Notes: a model not told the origin generated them from the letters alone. A stretch of 64,000 nt of DNA from Talpa occidentalis (GCF_014898055.3 NW_023600993.1:18380850-18444849); one strand, 5' to 3'. Positions 34,950-48,682 are shown, counted from the first letter of the stretch. Translations and numbers: made by a program.

Positions 34950-35960
34950 TTGGTTTCACTGTTATTATAAATTAATGTTCAGATGTAAAAATCAATTTTT
35001 TACAATTTCTGCCAATCAAAAAAATTGCCATTATTGTGTGCTTCTAATTTTATTTTGATGACCCTCTACTATCCTCTTTTGTTTTTGGATACTTTGTAAT
35101 TTTTGTTGCTATTGGGATTGATTTCTTATTTTTATTTATAATTTCTGTTTGACTATACATGGTAGGTTTTTCTAAGGTGACCTTTTATCCACCAATTTCA
35201 TTAAACTCTATTTATGGTAGTTTGAGAAATACTATCAGGTTTGCAGGTGTATAAGCAATATCATCTTTAACAATAACATTATTATCACTGACTCTCCAAT
35301 TCTTACACTGGTTAGGTTGTTATTTACAACATTGTACAGTACTTAAGCAGTAGTGATTAAAATGAGCATCCTTCTCTTGTTCTCTGTCATAAAGAGAATG
35401 CATTTCAAATTTCCTTTCATTTTGTTTTGTCATGTAACTCTGCCAAGTTGATGAGAATTTACTAATCATAAAATAGATGTTGAACTTTATAAAGTGCTTT
35501 TTACTCAATCTTCTAAGATAATCATAATTTTTTCCTCTAATCTATTAAGGTGGAGAATTCCATTGATAGATATTCTGAAGATAAATCATTCTCTTATTCC
35601 TAGGATAAATCCTACTGGATCATGATCAATTATTTTCAATATAATTTTGGATTTATTTAGCTTACATTTTACTTAGAATTTTTCTATGCTCACATTTACT
35701 GCATGCATGAAATGTATTTTTTCTATTCTGTTCTTGACTTTTTATGCTTTCAATTATTTAGTCTGTTTGGATTTTCATATTTATCAGCATTTAATTTCTC
35801 ACAAATTCCTTTTTATAGTTTAAAGTGATTTCATTATATCTGATTATTTCTCATTTATTTTTCCATTTCTATTTTATTTTCATATTTGCCATATTACTCA
35901 CCAGTTTTACCATAGTCTTATTAATCTTTTAAAAACATCAGTCTTTGGCACATAGAAGGT
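34950..35960 (-). mobile_element. ancient L1 ORF2 fragment
   Basis: Reverse-strand L1 RT-domain region. Characteristic blocks are 'cctaggataaatcctactgg', 'atcatgatcaattattttca' and 'agcatccttctcttgttctc'. Long but too diverged for any frame. Confidence 0.72.
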
Positions 35961-36090
35961 TTACCAGTGAAGGGTTGATTATATTTCATTCTTCATAGCA
36001 GTATTCTTAGGCAAAACTTAAGAGCAGGGTCAAACATTTCAAAACTCATTTTTAAAAATCTTTGTCTCTACCATTATGACCAAATTTTTT

Positions 36091-36360
36091 TTTTTAAAGA
36101 TTTATTTTTATTTATTTATACAAGCACTGGGTACAGTCAGAAGTGCAGGAGGGTGAGAGAATTCACCAGAGCGGGGAGCAGAGCAGGAAGAAGGACTGAA
36201 GTACACTGCTGAGGGGAGCAGCGGGCAGCAGAAGAGGTCTGCGCGCCATGTGGGACCCTCCTCCGGTGGCCGGGAAGCAGCCAGGAATGGAATCGGCGCT
36301 GCGGAAGCTGCGGGCAGCTTCACAACCCAGCGCTCAACTGCTGCGCCACCGGGGAGGCCC
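36091..36360 (-). mobile_element. tRNA-derived SINE, subfamily 2
   Basis: Minus-strand SINE with 'tacaagcactgggtacag'. A perfect 16-bp duplication, TATGACCAAATTTTTT, lies at 36075-36090 and 36361-36376. The head has intact A-box and B-box-like segments, so this is one of the better preserved copies. Confidence 0.95.
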
Positions 36361-36376
36361 TATGACCAAATTTTTT

Positions 36377-37301
36377 AGGTTGATTCCTATGGTAAATATT
36401 TAGGCAGAATTCCAGTGAAAATGACTGGAAATTTTATTTCCTATAGTCTGATGTTGATTGACCTAGAGTAATCAGTGTATATTAAATGTGGAAAGTGACT
36501 TTAAAACTCTTCTCATAAAAGTTTTTTCTTTAAAAATTCACTTAATATATTTAAATTACTGTTAAAGGATTACTTATGATTGCTATAAAATAAAAGAATA
36601 CTGAGAAAACAAGGCAAATATAGATAGTTTATCCTTTGGTCTACACCCACCCTTTCTTGGGCTCAACTACTCAGGAAGATGGTGAGGGGACAGGAGGAGA
36701 CCAGTAAAACACACTACTATAATCCTTAATCATTTTTTGCAGAACCAAAGAATAAATCTAGAGCTGCTCAATTCAGTTTCTTGTAGTGACAACATGAGAT
36801 AGAATAGGTGGAACAAACAGGTGTATGAGGCTGCATGATTTATTTGCAATGACTGTAACAAAGACATGGAAGAAACAGAAGTACAGCTGGCATCCAGAGC
36901 TTCTCAGCACACAGGTCCAGTTAGTTTAACCACTTTTATACAAAAACCCAACCCCACCCTTTATAATCATGCCCCTTATCTGCTATACAAACTTCTCCCA
37001 ATCTCTTCTCTAGTCTTCAGTCCCAAGATGGAGCTGACAAGACCTCCTGCTGTATATGTTTGGTTAGCTTTTCATGTTAGTTACATAAAGCTTTATCATT
37101 TTAATGTTATGACTGCAGAAGTTGTCTTTTTATTAATGTAATTGGGATTGAGGTAGTTTACTGAGGTTATAGGTAAGTTCAGTCTTTGCTGGGACCTCTG
37201 CTTTATTTGGTTGAATTCCTTCTGTTTGAGAGGGATATCAAAAAGAGAGTATTTACCACAAAACAACACAAAGAAAACAGATATGAAAATTTGTGTGATT
37301 T
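36377..37301. other. gene-free stretch
   Basis: A 91-codon frame at 36866-37141 has no recognisable domain. The GC-richer part at 36640-37040 may be an old repeat that I do not recognise. Confidence 0.5.
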
Positions 37302-37317
37302 AAATTTACTGTAAGGA

Positions 37318-37469
37318 TGCTTTAACTTCTTCCTTCCCTATTTGGATTCCTTGTATGTCTTTCTCTTATCTTACTGCTCTGGCTAGGACTTCCAGTATTA
37401 TATTGAAAAGCAGTGGTGAGAGTGGACATCCTTGTCTTGTTACAGATCTTAATGGAAATGCTTTTAACT
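37318..37469 (-). pseudogene. inverted RT-domain segment of L1 ORF2
   Basis: Read on the minus strand it encodes [20 protein letters not shown], then LEVLARAVR, a stop, and EKDIQGIQIGKEEVK. These are the RT residues that directly precede the FADD-type catalytic box. The sense part begins exactly there ([15 protein letters not shown]), so no L1 sequence is lost at the junction. Confidence 0.93.
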
Positions 37470-39203
37470 TTTCACTTTTCACAGATGATATGATAATATA
37501 CATAGAGAACCCCAAAAACTCCAGAGAAAAACTAATCAAACTAATCAATCAGTTTAGTAAAGTAGCAGAATACAAAATCAACACACAAAAATTGGTAGTC
37601 TTCGTATACACAAACAATAAATCTGAAGAAGAAATCAATAAAACCATCCCTTTTATTATTGAAACAAAAAAAATCAAATTCTTGGGAATAAACCTAGCAA
37701 AAGAGATAAAGACCTATACAAAGAAAACTATAAAACACTGTTAAAAGAAATAGAAGACGACACAAAGAAATGGAAAGACATCCCCTGCTCATGGGTTGGA
37801 AGAATTAACATGATCAAAATGGCCATCCTACCAAAAGCAATTTGCAGGTTCAATGCTATTCCAATGAAAATTTCAATGACATTCTTCAAAGAAATAGAAC
37901 AAATATTGATGAAATTCATATGGAGCCACCAAAAACCCCAAATAGCCAAAGCTCTCCTGAAAAAAAAAAAAGAAGGGAATGGAAGCATCACAATCCCAGA
38001 CTTCAAACTATACTAGAAAGCCATAATCATCAAAACTGCAAGGCATTGGAACAAGAACAGACACATGGATCAATGGAAGTGAATAGAAAATCCAGAAATA
38101 AACCCACAGATTTATGGTCAACTAATCTTTGACAAAGGAGCAAAAATATGCAATGGAGCAAAGAAAGTTTGTTCAATAAATGGTGCTGGGAAAACTGGGT
38201 CACTACATGCAAAAGAATGAAGCTTCTCTACTAACTCACACCATACACAAAAAACAACTCAAAATGGATTAAAGAAGTAGACATAAGACCTGAAACCATA
38301 AAATATATGGAAGGAAATATAGGTGAAATACTACATGACATACACCTCAGTAACATCTTTAAAGACACATCACCCAAAGCAGTGGTGGTGAAGGCAAAGA
38401 TAAACAACTGGGACTACATCAAATTAAGCAGCTTCTGTACAGCAAAAGAGATAGCAACCAAAACAAAGAGACACCCCTTTGACTGGGAGAAAATTTTTGC
38501 ACACAACACTAATGATAAAGGACTGATCACAAAAATCTACAAAGAGCTGATGAGACTCAACAAAAACAAAGAAAATAATCCAGTCAAAAAACGGGCAGAA
38601 GAGCTAAAAAGAAATTTCTCCAAAGAGGAAATGCAAATGACCATCAGGCATATGAAAAAATGTTCAACATTACTTGTAATCAGGGAAATGCAAATCAAAA
38701 CTACAATGAGATACTATCTTACACCAATGAGAATGACACATACTAAAAAAACTGCAACAACAAATGTTGGTAAGGATGTGCAGAAAAAGGAACTCTCCTG
38801 TACTGCTGGTGGGAGCGCAAACTGGTCCAACCACTAACAACAGCTGTGTGGAGATTCCTCAACCTGCTAAAGATGGAACTTCCATATGAACCAGCAATTC
38901 CACTCATAGGTATTTACCCAAAGGACAGAAACATTAATACAAAAGGGCACCTCCACCACTGTGTTTATAGCAGCACTATTTATAATAGCTAAGGTATGGA
39001 AACAATCCAAATGCCCAAAAATAGATGACTGGATCAAGAAGATGGGGTATATATACACAATGGAATATTACTCAGCAATCAAAAAAGATAAACTCATGCA
39101 ATTTGCAGCAACATGGAGGGCACTGGAAGGGATCATGCTCAGCGAAATCAGCCAGAAAGAAAAAAATAAATACCAGATGGTTTCACTCATAGCAGGAATT
39201 TAG
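37470..39203 (+). pseudogene. L1 ORF2, RT catalytic box to C-terminus, many breaks
   Basis: It starts at [12 protein letters not shown], where the canonical A/FADD motif reads TDD, and runs on through [20 protein letters not shown] and the thumb. Frame breaks occur near 37710 and 37965 and a stop (TAG) at 38014. Further open pieces lie at 38307-38837 and 38961-39203, the last ending in the normal L1 C-terminus (MVSLIAGI). The Cys knuckle is degraded (CWRGC replaced by VGKDV). It is clearly older than the copies at 11 and 31 kb and not functional. Confidence 0.9.
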
Positions 39204-39473
39204 AAAACCTAAATAAGGGACCAGGAAAAAGACTAATTATAATAAAGTGAAAATCAAAATCAACAAGCAACTATAAACCAGAGACACACTATAGGGGGGA
39301 GGAAGGAGTAGGATCAAAACAAGGGGAGGGGGTGGAAATTGTATGTGGACTATAACCAAGATGAAAATGCGTACATTGTGCAAAAATGAAAAATGATGTA
39401 AAATTTATAAATTAAAAAAAATAAAATAAAAATAAATTTACTCTAAGGAATTATTTTTCAAGAATAATATGTG

Positions 39474-39770
39474 GGGCCTCCGGTGGCGCAGCAGTTGAGC
39501 GCTGAGTTGCAAAACTGCTCGCAGCCTCTGCAGCGCCGGTTTGATCCCCGGCCACTGGCGAGGGTCCCACATGGCGCGCAGACCTCTCCTGCCGCCTGCT
39601 GCTCCCCTCAGCAGTGTGCTTCATCGGTCTTCCTGTTCTGTTCCCTGCTCTGGCTCTGGTGAATTCTCTCACCCTCCCACGCTTCTGACTATACCCTGGT
39701 TCATGTATAAATAAATAAATAAATAAATAAATAAATCTTTAAAAAATAAATAAATTAATTAAAAAAAAGC
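39474..39770 (+). mobile_element. tRNA-derived SINE, subfamily 2, plus strand
   Basis: The head GGGCCTCCGGTGGCGCAGCA has an A box, then B box GGTTTGATCCC, body, and a long AAATAAATAAAT tail. The duplication ATAATATGTG (39464-39473) and ATAACATGTG (39771-39780) matches 9 of 10. It lies 24 bp after the end of the inverted L1. Confidence 0.94.
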
Positions 39771-39780
39771 ATAACATGTG

Positions 39781-41599
39781 ACTGAGATAAGCTAAAAATC
39801 CACATCTGTTTTAATGAAGGATTAGATCAAGGACACTTAACCTGGACACTATTCTGAGGGCTCATATATATACTTCAGAGTCCTTCACTCTTTGGAAATT
39901 AAATGCAAAGTCTATGTAAAAAGAAAAAGTTTCTGAGAAAAGGGTTTACAGCTTACAGTAGATTTTCTCCCCACAAAGATAAACTAGTGGAGAAAATTAT
40001 TTCATAGAGGTTTGACTAAAGACAGTGTTTTTGTTAACAGCAAGAGTGAAGGATGTTTATATATTTCATTATACCTTGTACAACAACTAAAAAGAATCCT
40101 ATAAATTAATACAAAGGACAAAAAGAATAAATTGCCCACAAAGATGGTTGGCCCTTTTGAACATATTTATCCATAAATAAATTGTTGCTTTTATGTAACT
40201 GTTATCTCTGTAAGTTTTGCAGATGAAATTGTGATATACAGCCAGGAAAATGATCAAACTTTTACTCACATTTTATATGCTCTTACCTTATTGAGAATTG
40301 TTCTAATTTTAAATCACTAAGTAAGAGAAAATCCTAATTTTCATGATATGTATCTGAAGATTTTGATTTGCAAACAAAGTTGAACTTAATCAATGACTTT
40401 TAAAACTAAATTATCTTTATCTTGTCAAAGCACTGTCAAGAACATTTTTGATATCATTTTGCTTCAGTAGTCTTGTTGAAAGATCGAAACTCGTAGTTAT
40501 GTTTCAGTATTAGAAAAACCAAAGCTATTGTTATTACCACTTAGTTTTTATGTCACATATTTTTCTTACAGATAAGTAGGCCATAAACTAAGTAAGATGA
40601 ATCACTTATCAAAGTCTGTTTATGACCTCTTTCAAATCCAGAAAATGCTGTTTTATATTTTTTGCAGGAATTCTAAGTCAACACATCTTTATGCCTCTTG
40701 CATAATTCTTGGCAGGATGCAGAGCAGTAAATCATGTTTTATTACTGCACAAATGCAGAAACTATAGGGTTATCTCAAACCTTTTATCACTCACTTTAGT
40801 AATGTTTCACTTACAAGTTTATGACCCAGGAATTCTGATGAAATTTTAGAGTTAGGCTTTCACCAGTAGTAACCAAGAAATGACTGGTCCTCTCCTAACA
40901 TCCTATCTGCACCCATCTGTACCCCATACCTTTCTCCACCCACTCTTATTTTCATGTTCCAAACTCTACTTATACTCAAAAGGCACAATATTCCAGTTAT
41001 CAAATAATTAAGTCTCGGGGGTGTAATGTACAACATGATGGCTATAGTTAATAATACTGTATAGCATATTTGAAAGTTGCTAAGAGAGTAGTATCTCTTT
41101 GGTATACACATATCAGTGTGGCTTATTGAATTATTTACAGTATCTTATTTTATGACTTTAAGATACTCCAACCTCATTTTGTATATTTTCTGCCTCATCT
41201 CTGAGAAGTCATCATTTCCTCAAGGAGCTATGGTTCCTTTTATTGGAGACTGGTATTAGAAATAATAATCTCGGTATTGTGTATGCTTGTTATTATTGCC
41301 ATTTTGCTGCTTCTATTCCCTATTAGGTAACAATCTGGGCTTTTACACCTATCAAAAAATATTTCTATTTTCAACTACTGTATCTGTATTGAACTTAACA
41401 TGAGTTTATACTGACATCTTCAAATTTAATTCATTACCTCATAAATCATTCTAGCTCTTTCCTCCTGCTTATCTCTAGTCTTTCATTCCAAGAGTAAAAA
41501 ACCTGTTGCCTACTCTCTGCCTTCCATTTACTTGTGTAATTTTAGTATACAGATATTAGAGTATGAGAACTATTAATCCAAACCCCATTTTAGTGAGCA
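39781..41599. other. gene-free stretch with possible old L1 3'UTR
   Basis: At 40970-41110, 'tctcgggggtgtaatgtaca' and 'atagttaataatactgtata', followed by 'tgaaagttgctaagagagta', resemble an ancient L1 3'UTR on the plus strand. The rest is unassigned. Confidence 0.5.
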
Positions 41600-42490
41600 A
41601 CTTTGGCAACTACAGCAGAGTGATAATACGCATTTTTTTTTTTGCCTGTTGTCTTACAGACTTCCTGCATTTCCAAACTTACTCAGATCAGTAACTCCTC
41701 CCCCACCCCCAAATAAGATTGTTTCATACATTTTTAAGAAGTCAGATTATTGTTACACTCTATATTACGTCCTAAATGAGCTTTTCACAGTTCACCTTGG
41801 GTGACATAGAGTTCTATGGGCTTTTACAAATGCACAGTACTGTGTAGTTAGCATTATAGTATCATACAGAATAGTTTTACTTCCCTAAAAAATTTCATTT
41901 TATTTATTTACTCTTCTGTATCTTCCTGTCAATCACTGATGTTTGTACTATTGATATGTTTTTTGCCTTTGTATATAGCCTTTTCAGATCAACTTCTTTT
42001 GTTTAGCAATATGTACTTAAGATTCACCCATGTCTTTTTGTACCTTGATTGAATATTTATTTTTATTGGTATATTTACATAATATACTATTGCACGCATT
42101 GATTTTTCTTATCCATTGTAGTTGTGGTGGCTTATAGTTTATGGTGATGATGAATAAAGATATTACATTCATGTGCAGATTTTGTTTAGATATATGTTTT
42201 CCAACCAACTTGATTGCTTTTCTTAGCTTTTAGGAAACTGTCAAGTGTTTTCCAAAGTAGCTGTAAGAGTCTTCTTTCTCAGTAGCAATAAATGGTAATT
42301 CCTGTTAATCCAGCTCCTCAACAGTAATTGGTATCGTCAAGTTTAAAAAACTTTGACTCTTATAATAGTTATGTAGTGCTATCTTGTAAATTTGCAATTT
42401 CCTGGTCATAAAAATTTCGCACCTTTTAACATACTTATTTACATCTGCTTATCTTTTTAATGAATATCTGTTCAGGTCTTTTGCCCTTTG
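41600..42490 (-). mobile_element. ancient L1 fragment
   Basis: Reverse-strand L1 3' region with 'ggaaactgtcaagtgttttc', 'caaagtagctgtaagag' and 'gaatatctgttcaggtcttt'. Limits approximate. Confidence 0.6.
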
Positions 42491-44100
42491 AAAAAGTGGT
42501 TTCTTTCACCATTAAATATTTCACTTCACTTTCTTCTTGCTTGTATTGTCATTGAAATGTGCGATAAGCATTTCCTTTTCTTTATAGGTAGTGTTTTATT
42601 TACTTCTTTCAAGATTTTCTCTTCTTTTTTGTTTGCTTGAATAATGATGTGTGTTGGTATGGGCATTTGGGTATTTAGTCTGTTTAATATTTTCTGTATT
42701 TCCTGGGTCTATGATTTGGTGTCTGTCATTAATTTTGGATATGTTAAATACACTATTCCTTCAAGCAAGTGTGACACCCATTTTCATGGATAGCTTCTCC
42801 TTTTCATAGTCTGATTACAATTATGTCATACCATTGTGCAAAATTTCCCACAGTTCTTGTATGTTTTGGACTTTTTTCTCTATTACTTTTTTTTCCTTCT
42901 GCTTTAACTTGGGAAGATTGCCTTGCCCTATCTTCAAAATCACATATTATTTTCTTTGCTGTAACCAATCTACTTATATGCCCATCAGAGACATTCTTCA
43001 TTCTTTACTTCTGTTCTGGAATTTTTGATACTTGACATTCCCTTTTATCTGGTCTTATGTACTTCTTCCATTAGAGTCCTTAACATATTAATAGTATTTA
43101 TTTTAAATTCCCTGTTTAATAATTATAAAATATATAATATCTGATGTAAAATATATATCTGATGTTTATAATATCTGGTTTTGATGTTTGCTTTGTCTCT
43201 ACAGACTTTTTTCTTTTTGCAGACTTTTAATTTTTTTGTGGGGATTTAGACATAATGAATGAATTAATAGACACTGAGATATGTGAACTTTTAGTGTGAG
43301 GTTTTATGTTAATCTGACTAGTAACTGAGCTATGTTTTATGCTTACTCTAGCTATATTTGTCACAGGCTTCAATTTCCCCTAGAGTTTTTTACTTTTGTC
43401 TCCTTGTTATCTCTATTTCTCTAAGAACTCTTCCTCAGAGTACATATTGCATGTCTAATACTATAATCTCTTATTAGACTGTGTCCTGTTCATGTGGTGG
43501 TAAGACATTGGTGAGGAGAAGCATTTTATAATTTTATGATTAAACCCCCTTGTTTTAGTGAGCCTGTGTCCTTGGATCTTGACCTTCTCAACTGTTACTT
43601 AGCTCTCTCCCATCACCCCCCTTTTTGTGGATATTTTTAGGCTAGTGGGGATAGAGTCAGAAAATGCCCTTCCACAGGGTGGGATAAAGCTCTGGTAATA
43701 TATTTTCCTCTAGAGAAAAGACTTTAGACTCTTGCTTTGGAGAATACTTTGGGTGTATTTCACAATGGTTACCCTTCCTCCTTCCTCTTCTTAGTGTTCT
43801 GAAAATCTTGTTTTTCATTCTTCATGGTCAGAACTTAATAGAGGTCATATAAGTAAAATTACAAGAGGACTGGGTTATCCTGAGATTGAAACCCTAAATA
43901 CTTTCTTTTTCTAAAGCTAGTGTGTTCTCAACCTCTAGAAATTCATCAAAATTATCATTTATGTGTATCTACCAGTTTATGGTTCTTGAAGCTTCTGTTT
44001 TTAGTAAGAATATATTGGCTCTGATTCTCTAGATTCAATTATTGTTGCAGATTTCAGGGTGGTGGCTTGTCTTACAAAGTCAGTTCTTTGACAGATATAA
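42491..44100 (-). mobile_element. possible ancient L1/HAL1-like sequence
   Basis: The T-rich, stop-dense sequence has the texture of an antisense old L1 (for example 'ttaaattccctgtttaataa' and 'gacttttttctctattactt'). No block is decisive, so this is a weak call. Confidence 0.35.
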
Positions 44101-47061
44101 GATAAGTTATTGCCTGTTAGTTTGTTAAGCTTTTTGTTATTGTATGAACAGAATGATAGTTTCTGAGTTCTATATTTGTCAGAGCTAAAACTGGAGTCTG
44201 TTTATTATTATTTTTGTTTCAAAATTTAAATGACTTGTATTGTCTTCAGCTATTTTTCAGGAGATTCCTCTGTATGTGGAGTGCGGGTGTAGACAGTAGG
44301 AACAGGTGATTTTCCAATTTTTTTCTGCTTCTTCCTTTGTTCCTACTATGATGTGCTATCTCTTGATATTAGTCTAGCCTACCTCATTCTAGGTCTCAGA
44401 ACCCAGCTAGATTTTACACTTCTATCTCCAGCCCTAAACTACCTAAAGCTAGTATAATTCACTGGCTGCTACTGTTATTGAGGAAGTACTTGCTGCCTGA
44501 TGGCTATATAAGCCAACACTATTACACTAGCTTTTGATAAGAGTTATTATGCGATCAACCAATAAGGAGATAGAAGGCAAGGCTCAAATTTGTTTCCCCA
44601 ATCTGGTGGTTAAGGTTGATTTTATGGGAGTGGAGAAAGAAAGAAATAATATTAAGCATGTGGAAGTTATGGGCTTGGAAAAAATATAATTGTTTATTCA
44701 CAGTTTGTTCCATATATAGGAACATTTTTCTCCCAATAGCCTTATCTTCCTTTTGACAGACGCTTCCCTTGTGAATGTAGTTTGAGCAGTTGTTGACACT
44801 CTCTTCATTTTAAAATGTAGGCAGGCATCTCCTTTTTCTGTCTTCGTGGTTCTAGCCAGCTTAGAATTCATCTGAAGGTTAATCACTTCTGTGCATGCTC
44901 AGGCTGTAGGATTCATGGACAAGTGTTAAGCTCTGTTTACTATGTGAAAAGAAGCTCAATAGGTAATTAAGCACATACAGCTATCCAGCTGAGAGTGGAC
45001 TGGCCATGTCACTACTAACAGGAGACAGTGCCCCCATCTTCCAAGATGAACTATCCACTTCTTTTCAAAAGAGGGTGATTTTTGAGATTTGCTTTTTCTG
45101 GATTCCACTAAGATTTTTTCATTCTTTTCTCTACCTTCTTCAACAATTATGCCTTGATATATTTAATTTATATTCACATAGGTTTTTCCCAAGATCGGAT
45201 TTTTGTTGATTTCTGACATTTGATGCCAAGGCCTTTTCTGCACTTTCTGTTCTTCTCTACTACTCACTGGCAGCTTCATGCACAGGACTTGCTGGTCTCA
45301 GTTTCTTTTGGCCACATGTATGCATAATTTGGAGTTTGTGGATTTTTATTCTGTCTCCTACTTCACCAAAGATATATTTCATAACTTTATTTTTGTTGCT
45401 CCTTGTTGCTCTATTTGGTTTCCAGGAGAAATGGGAAGATTCAAAACTAAGTGGTCACCATATTCCTAACCTCTGTTCCAAACTTGGAAATTATAAGAAA
45501 CATAAAAAATAGGAAAGTTAATGCCAGCGTCACTGCTGCCCAAGGCAGAGTGCAGTGTATATGGTGACTCTTGGAAGAGCCAGGCTTTGATAATTTGATA
45601 ATTTGACTGATAAGATATATAGGAGAGAAAGGCAATTAAACTGACTTTAACTTTGCTGATTTCCCCAACCCTCTTCATTTAAGAACTATGACTACATAAA
45701 GAAATGACTGTACAAATCCCTTCATCCACTTATACCATGTATATTCACACAGGGGATTTGCAATTTTTTTTAAAAATCTGCACGGGTATACCACTAAATT
45801 TTATAGGAAAGAAATGTTACGTCAGTTGTTTAAGCCAGTTTTCTTCCCCAAGGCAGAAAACCTTAAAATAAATATATCTTTAGTCAATGCAATTGCATAT
45901 GGTTTTCACATTGCCTCTTAGTAATTACTTAGACAGTAATAACAAAATATTTTAAATACATTTGCATTTAAGCATATAATTAGCTATGTCCATGTAATTT
46001 TTGTTTTAAGAAATCTGGCAACTTATTTAGGAAGCTAACAGAAATAACAAGATCTGTTCTCAATAAAACTATTTTATTGAGTTTTTATAAGAATGCGTGT
46101 TGGAAGAAAAATGGAATTTATATGGTGTCAGTCAAACCTTATTGCAAAATAAGGGATAAGTGGCATAATTTTCCGTGCCTCATTAACTATGTCATTGAGT
46201 CAGTTTACTCTGAAATATACAGTACTCTTGAACCCCCCCAAAAAATAATCAGTTCTGGAAAGCAAAATTCTATAGAGAAACTTCCAGGGTTTTCTCATAC
46301 CTAGTGGATTTAAAACAGCCTTTATAGTCCTAAGAAGTATGGTATAGTTAGTAACTTTGCAACTAGAAAGAAGGTATTTAGCACCACACACTCCAGAAAA
46401 GAAAGAGCTGGGTTAGCCTAGGTGACCTTCACCAGTAACCAATCAAGGGCACAAGTCCCCAGATATCCCCACCAAGGGGACTAGTGGCCTAGAACAGTGA
46501 TAATCCTAGGAAGTCCTGCAGTGGCTGTCCTGAGAAAGAGTAAGAGACCAGGCATAAAAAGTCTGTGCTTTTTTAAGGCTGTTGAATGGCCTAAGCCCTT
46601 AGGGAGATGAGAGGATTCTGCACACAGAAATGGGTTTAGGAAAAAATAAGATTTTTTCCCTTAGATTCACACCCATCCCCCAAACTAGACAAAGATTCCC
46701 TTGGACCTGGGACAGTAAAGACAGGAAGTAGAAGGCCTTTGAGCCCAACTTCCTGAATAGAAGTATTAGGCAGGAAGTAGAAGTTCAGAGAGGAAGTCAC
46801 TTCTTAAATGGCCACATGTTGGTTATGTACCTCCGCTGTCTTCTTGAAAATGTTAATAATTTATCCTTGAGCTTATATTTTGTCCATGTCAGTTACATGG
46901 AGGTAGAGTGTGTTGGTAAAGTGTGTGTATAAAGTAAAATAGAAACAGTTGAGTTAGTTTTGTGCAGTGTTCCCACTGTTCTGTTGTGACAAACTATGTA
47001 TGCATATACTAGGCACAAGTGGTGAATTGTGCAATTTAGAGAATGTGCATATGGGTAAATA
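44101..47061. other. gene-free stretch
   Basis: No gene or assigned repeat. Open frames of up to 76 codons only. Confidence 0.55.
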
Positions 47062-47078
47062 TTACAATATTTGCACTT

Positions 47079-47342
47079 TTTTTTTTTCTCCAAAGATTTA
47101 TTTATTTATTTATACAAGCACTGGGTACAGTCAGAAGCGCAGGAGGGTGAGAGAATTCACCAGAGCCAGAGCAGGGAACAGAACAGGCAGACTGACGAAA
47201 TACACTGCTGAGGGGAGCAGCGGGTGTGGCAGGAGAGGTCTGTGCGCCATGTGGGACCCTTGCTGGCCAGGGATAGAACCAGCGGCTGCCGGCAGCTTTG
47301 CAGCCCAGTGCTCAACCACTGTGGCACCAGGGGAGGCCAATC
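47079..47342 (-). mobile_element. tRNA-derived SINE, subfamily 2
   Basis: Minus-strand SINE with 'tacaagcactgggtacag'. The duplication TTACAATATTTGCACTT (47062-47078) and TTACTATATTTGCACTT (47343-47359) matches 16 of 17. Confidence 0.94.
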
Positions 47343-47821
47343 TTACTATATTTGCACTTAAAGTGGCATTACACAATATAAAATGAACACTAAATTTCTT
47401 GATAGTTATTTAATATTTTAATTTTTATTTAGACACATTAAAAGCAAATATACTGTGATAAGGTGAGAGAAATACACATGCACAGTAAATCAGAGGAAAA
47501 AAACTTCACAGTTAGCACCTTTAATGACATTTTTTTCTGCTTTTCCTACAAATTCTGTAGCTGCCTTTAGAAGTGATAGAGTAGTTACCCATGCAGACTC
47601 ATCCAGGTGCTCTGAGGTGGTAAAGGGATCCCTGGCCAGAAGGGGCTTCACAGATAGGAGTGGAATCTTGTGACTGAAGACCAGGTGGCGATCCCCCAGC
47701 AACTAGCACTGCCGCAGAGCCCCAGAATCTGGACAAGTGCCTATGGAAGCCATGGGCTTCATGAGCATTCTTCCTATGGGAGTTTAATAAGAAGGCAACT
47801 GAGTTTAAAGTACCTCATAAG

Positions 47822-48237
47822 TTTCTTGTAGCTGCTGTAACAAATCACCACACACTTAGTGTCTTAAAACAACATAAATGAGTCATCTTACAGTTCTGGA
47901 GGTGAAAAGTCTAAAATGAGCTTGTAGGGCTAAATTCCTTTAGTGGTTTAGAGGGGAATCTGGATCCTTGCCTTTTCCAGTTTGTAGATGTATCCTCTGT
48001 CACCTCTAGAACCATTCCTTGGTTCGTTGTTCTTTTCTCTATCATCAAAGTCGCTTAGAATCTTTTTCTGCTTCCATTTTCATGTTGCTTCCTCTAAGGA
48101 CACATGTGATTACCTCAAGCCTACCTGAATAAATCAAGATTATCTCCCTACTTTAACAGCCGTGATTTATTCTCAAAGATTCTAGGGATAAGGAAATGAA
48201 CATCTTTGAGGGGCTATTATTCTGTCATAACTACCAT
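47822..48237 (-). mobile_element. MaLR/MLT-type LTR remnant
   Basis: Reverse-strand pattern 'gtagctgctgtaacaaatca', 'gtcttaaaacaacat', 'cttacagttctggaggt', 'cattccttggttcg', 'taaggacacatgtgatta', typical of this LTR group. It is non-coding. Confidence 0.7.
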
Positions 48238-48266
48238 TAATAGGTTGGTGCTCAACATAGAAATGA

Positions 48267-48322
48267 GTTATAACAAAATAAAACTGTTTTGTAAGTTATA
48301 ACAAAATAAAACTGTTTTGTAA
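48267..48322. repeat. perfect 28-bp tandem duplication
   Basis: The unit beginning GTTATAACAAAATAAAACTG occurs twice, at 48267-48294 and 48295-48322, without a mismatch. Confidence 0.97.
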
Positions 48323-48682
48323 GTTTGTAAGATGAGAGTCAGGACTTCTATGTTAGAGTTTAGGCAAAAGAAGAACATCAAACAATCACCATTAAAACCT
48401 CTGTTAATACTAGTAGCAAAAAGAGTTTGCCTTTGATAGTAAGGGATTTCCCTTCCCAGGTTATTATTGTTAAAAGCATTGGACTGGAGGTACAAAGTTT
48501 ATTATTTAAAATGCATTTCTTAAAAATACAATTATCCCCAAATTCATTTATTATGCTATCAAATATGCCTTTGACCCTCAGCTGCCATCATAAAGGATGA
48601 AAAGTCACCCTTATTAAGGAATAATCAATAATGTCCTTGATCCTAAAAGGTTAGAGAATTTATTAAATCCATAACCTTAGAA

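Larger units (their letters stand above)
37318..39433 (+). mobile_element. L1 with 5' inversion (twin priming)
   Basis: The element is a 152-bp inverted segment (37318-37469) followed by a sense segment from within the RT domain to the tail. The duplication AAATTTACTGTAAGGA (37302-37317) and AAATTTACTCTAAGGA (39434-39449) matches at 15 of 16 positions and encloses both parts, so they are one insertion. Confidence 0.95.

Noticed and set aside
36866..37141. 91-codon plus-strand open frame as a small gene
   Set aside because: No recognisable domain, no initiation or splice context, and length within chance expectation for a 64-kb window.
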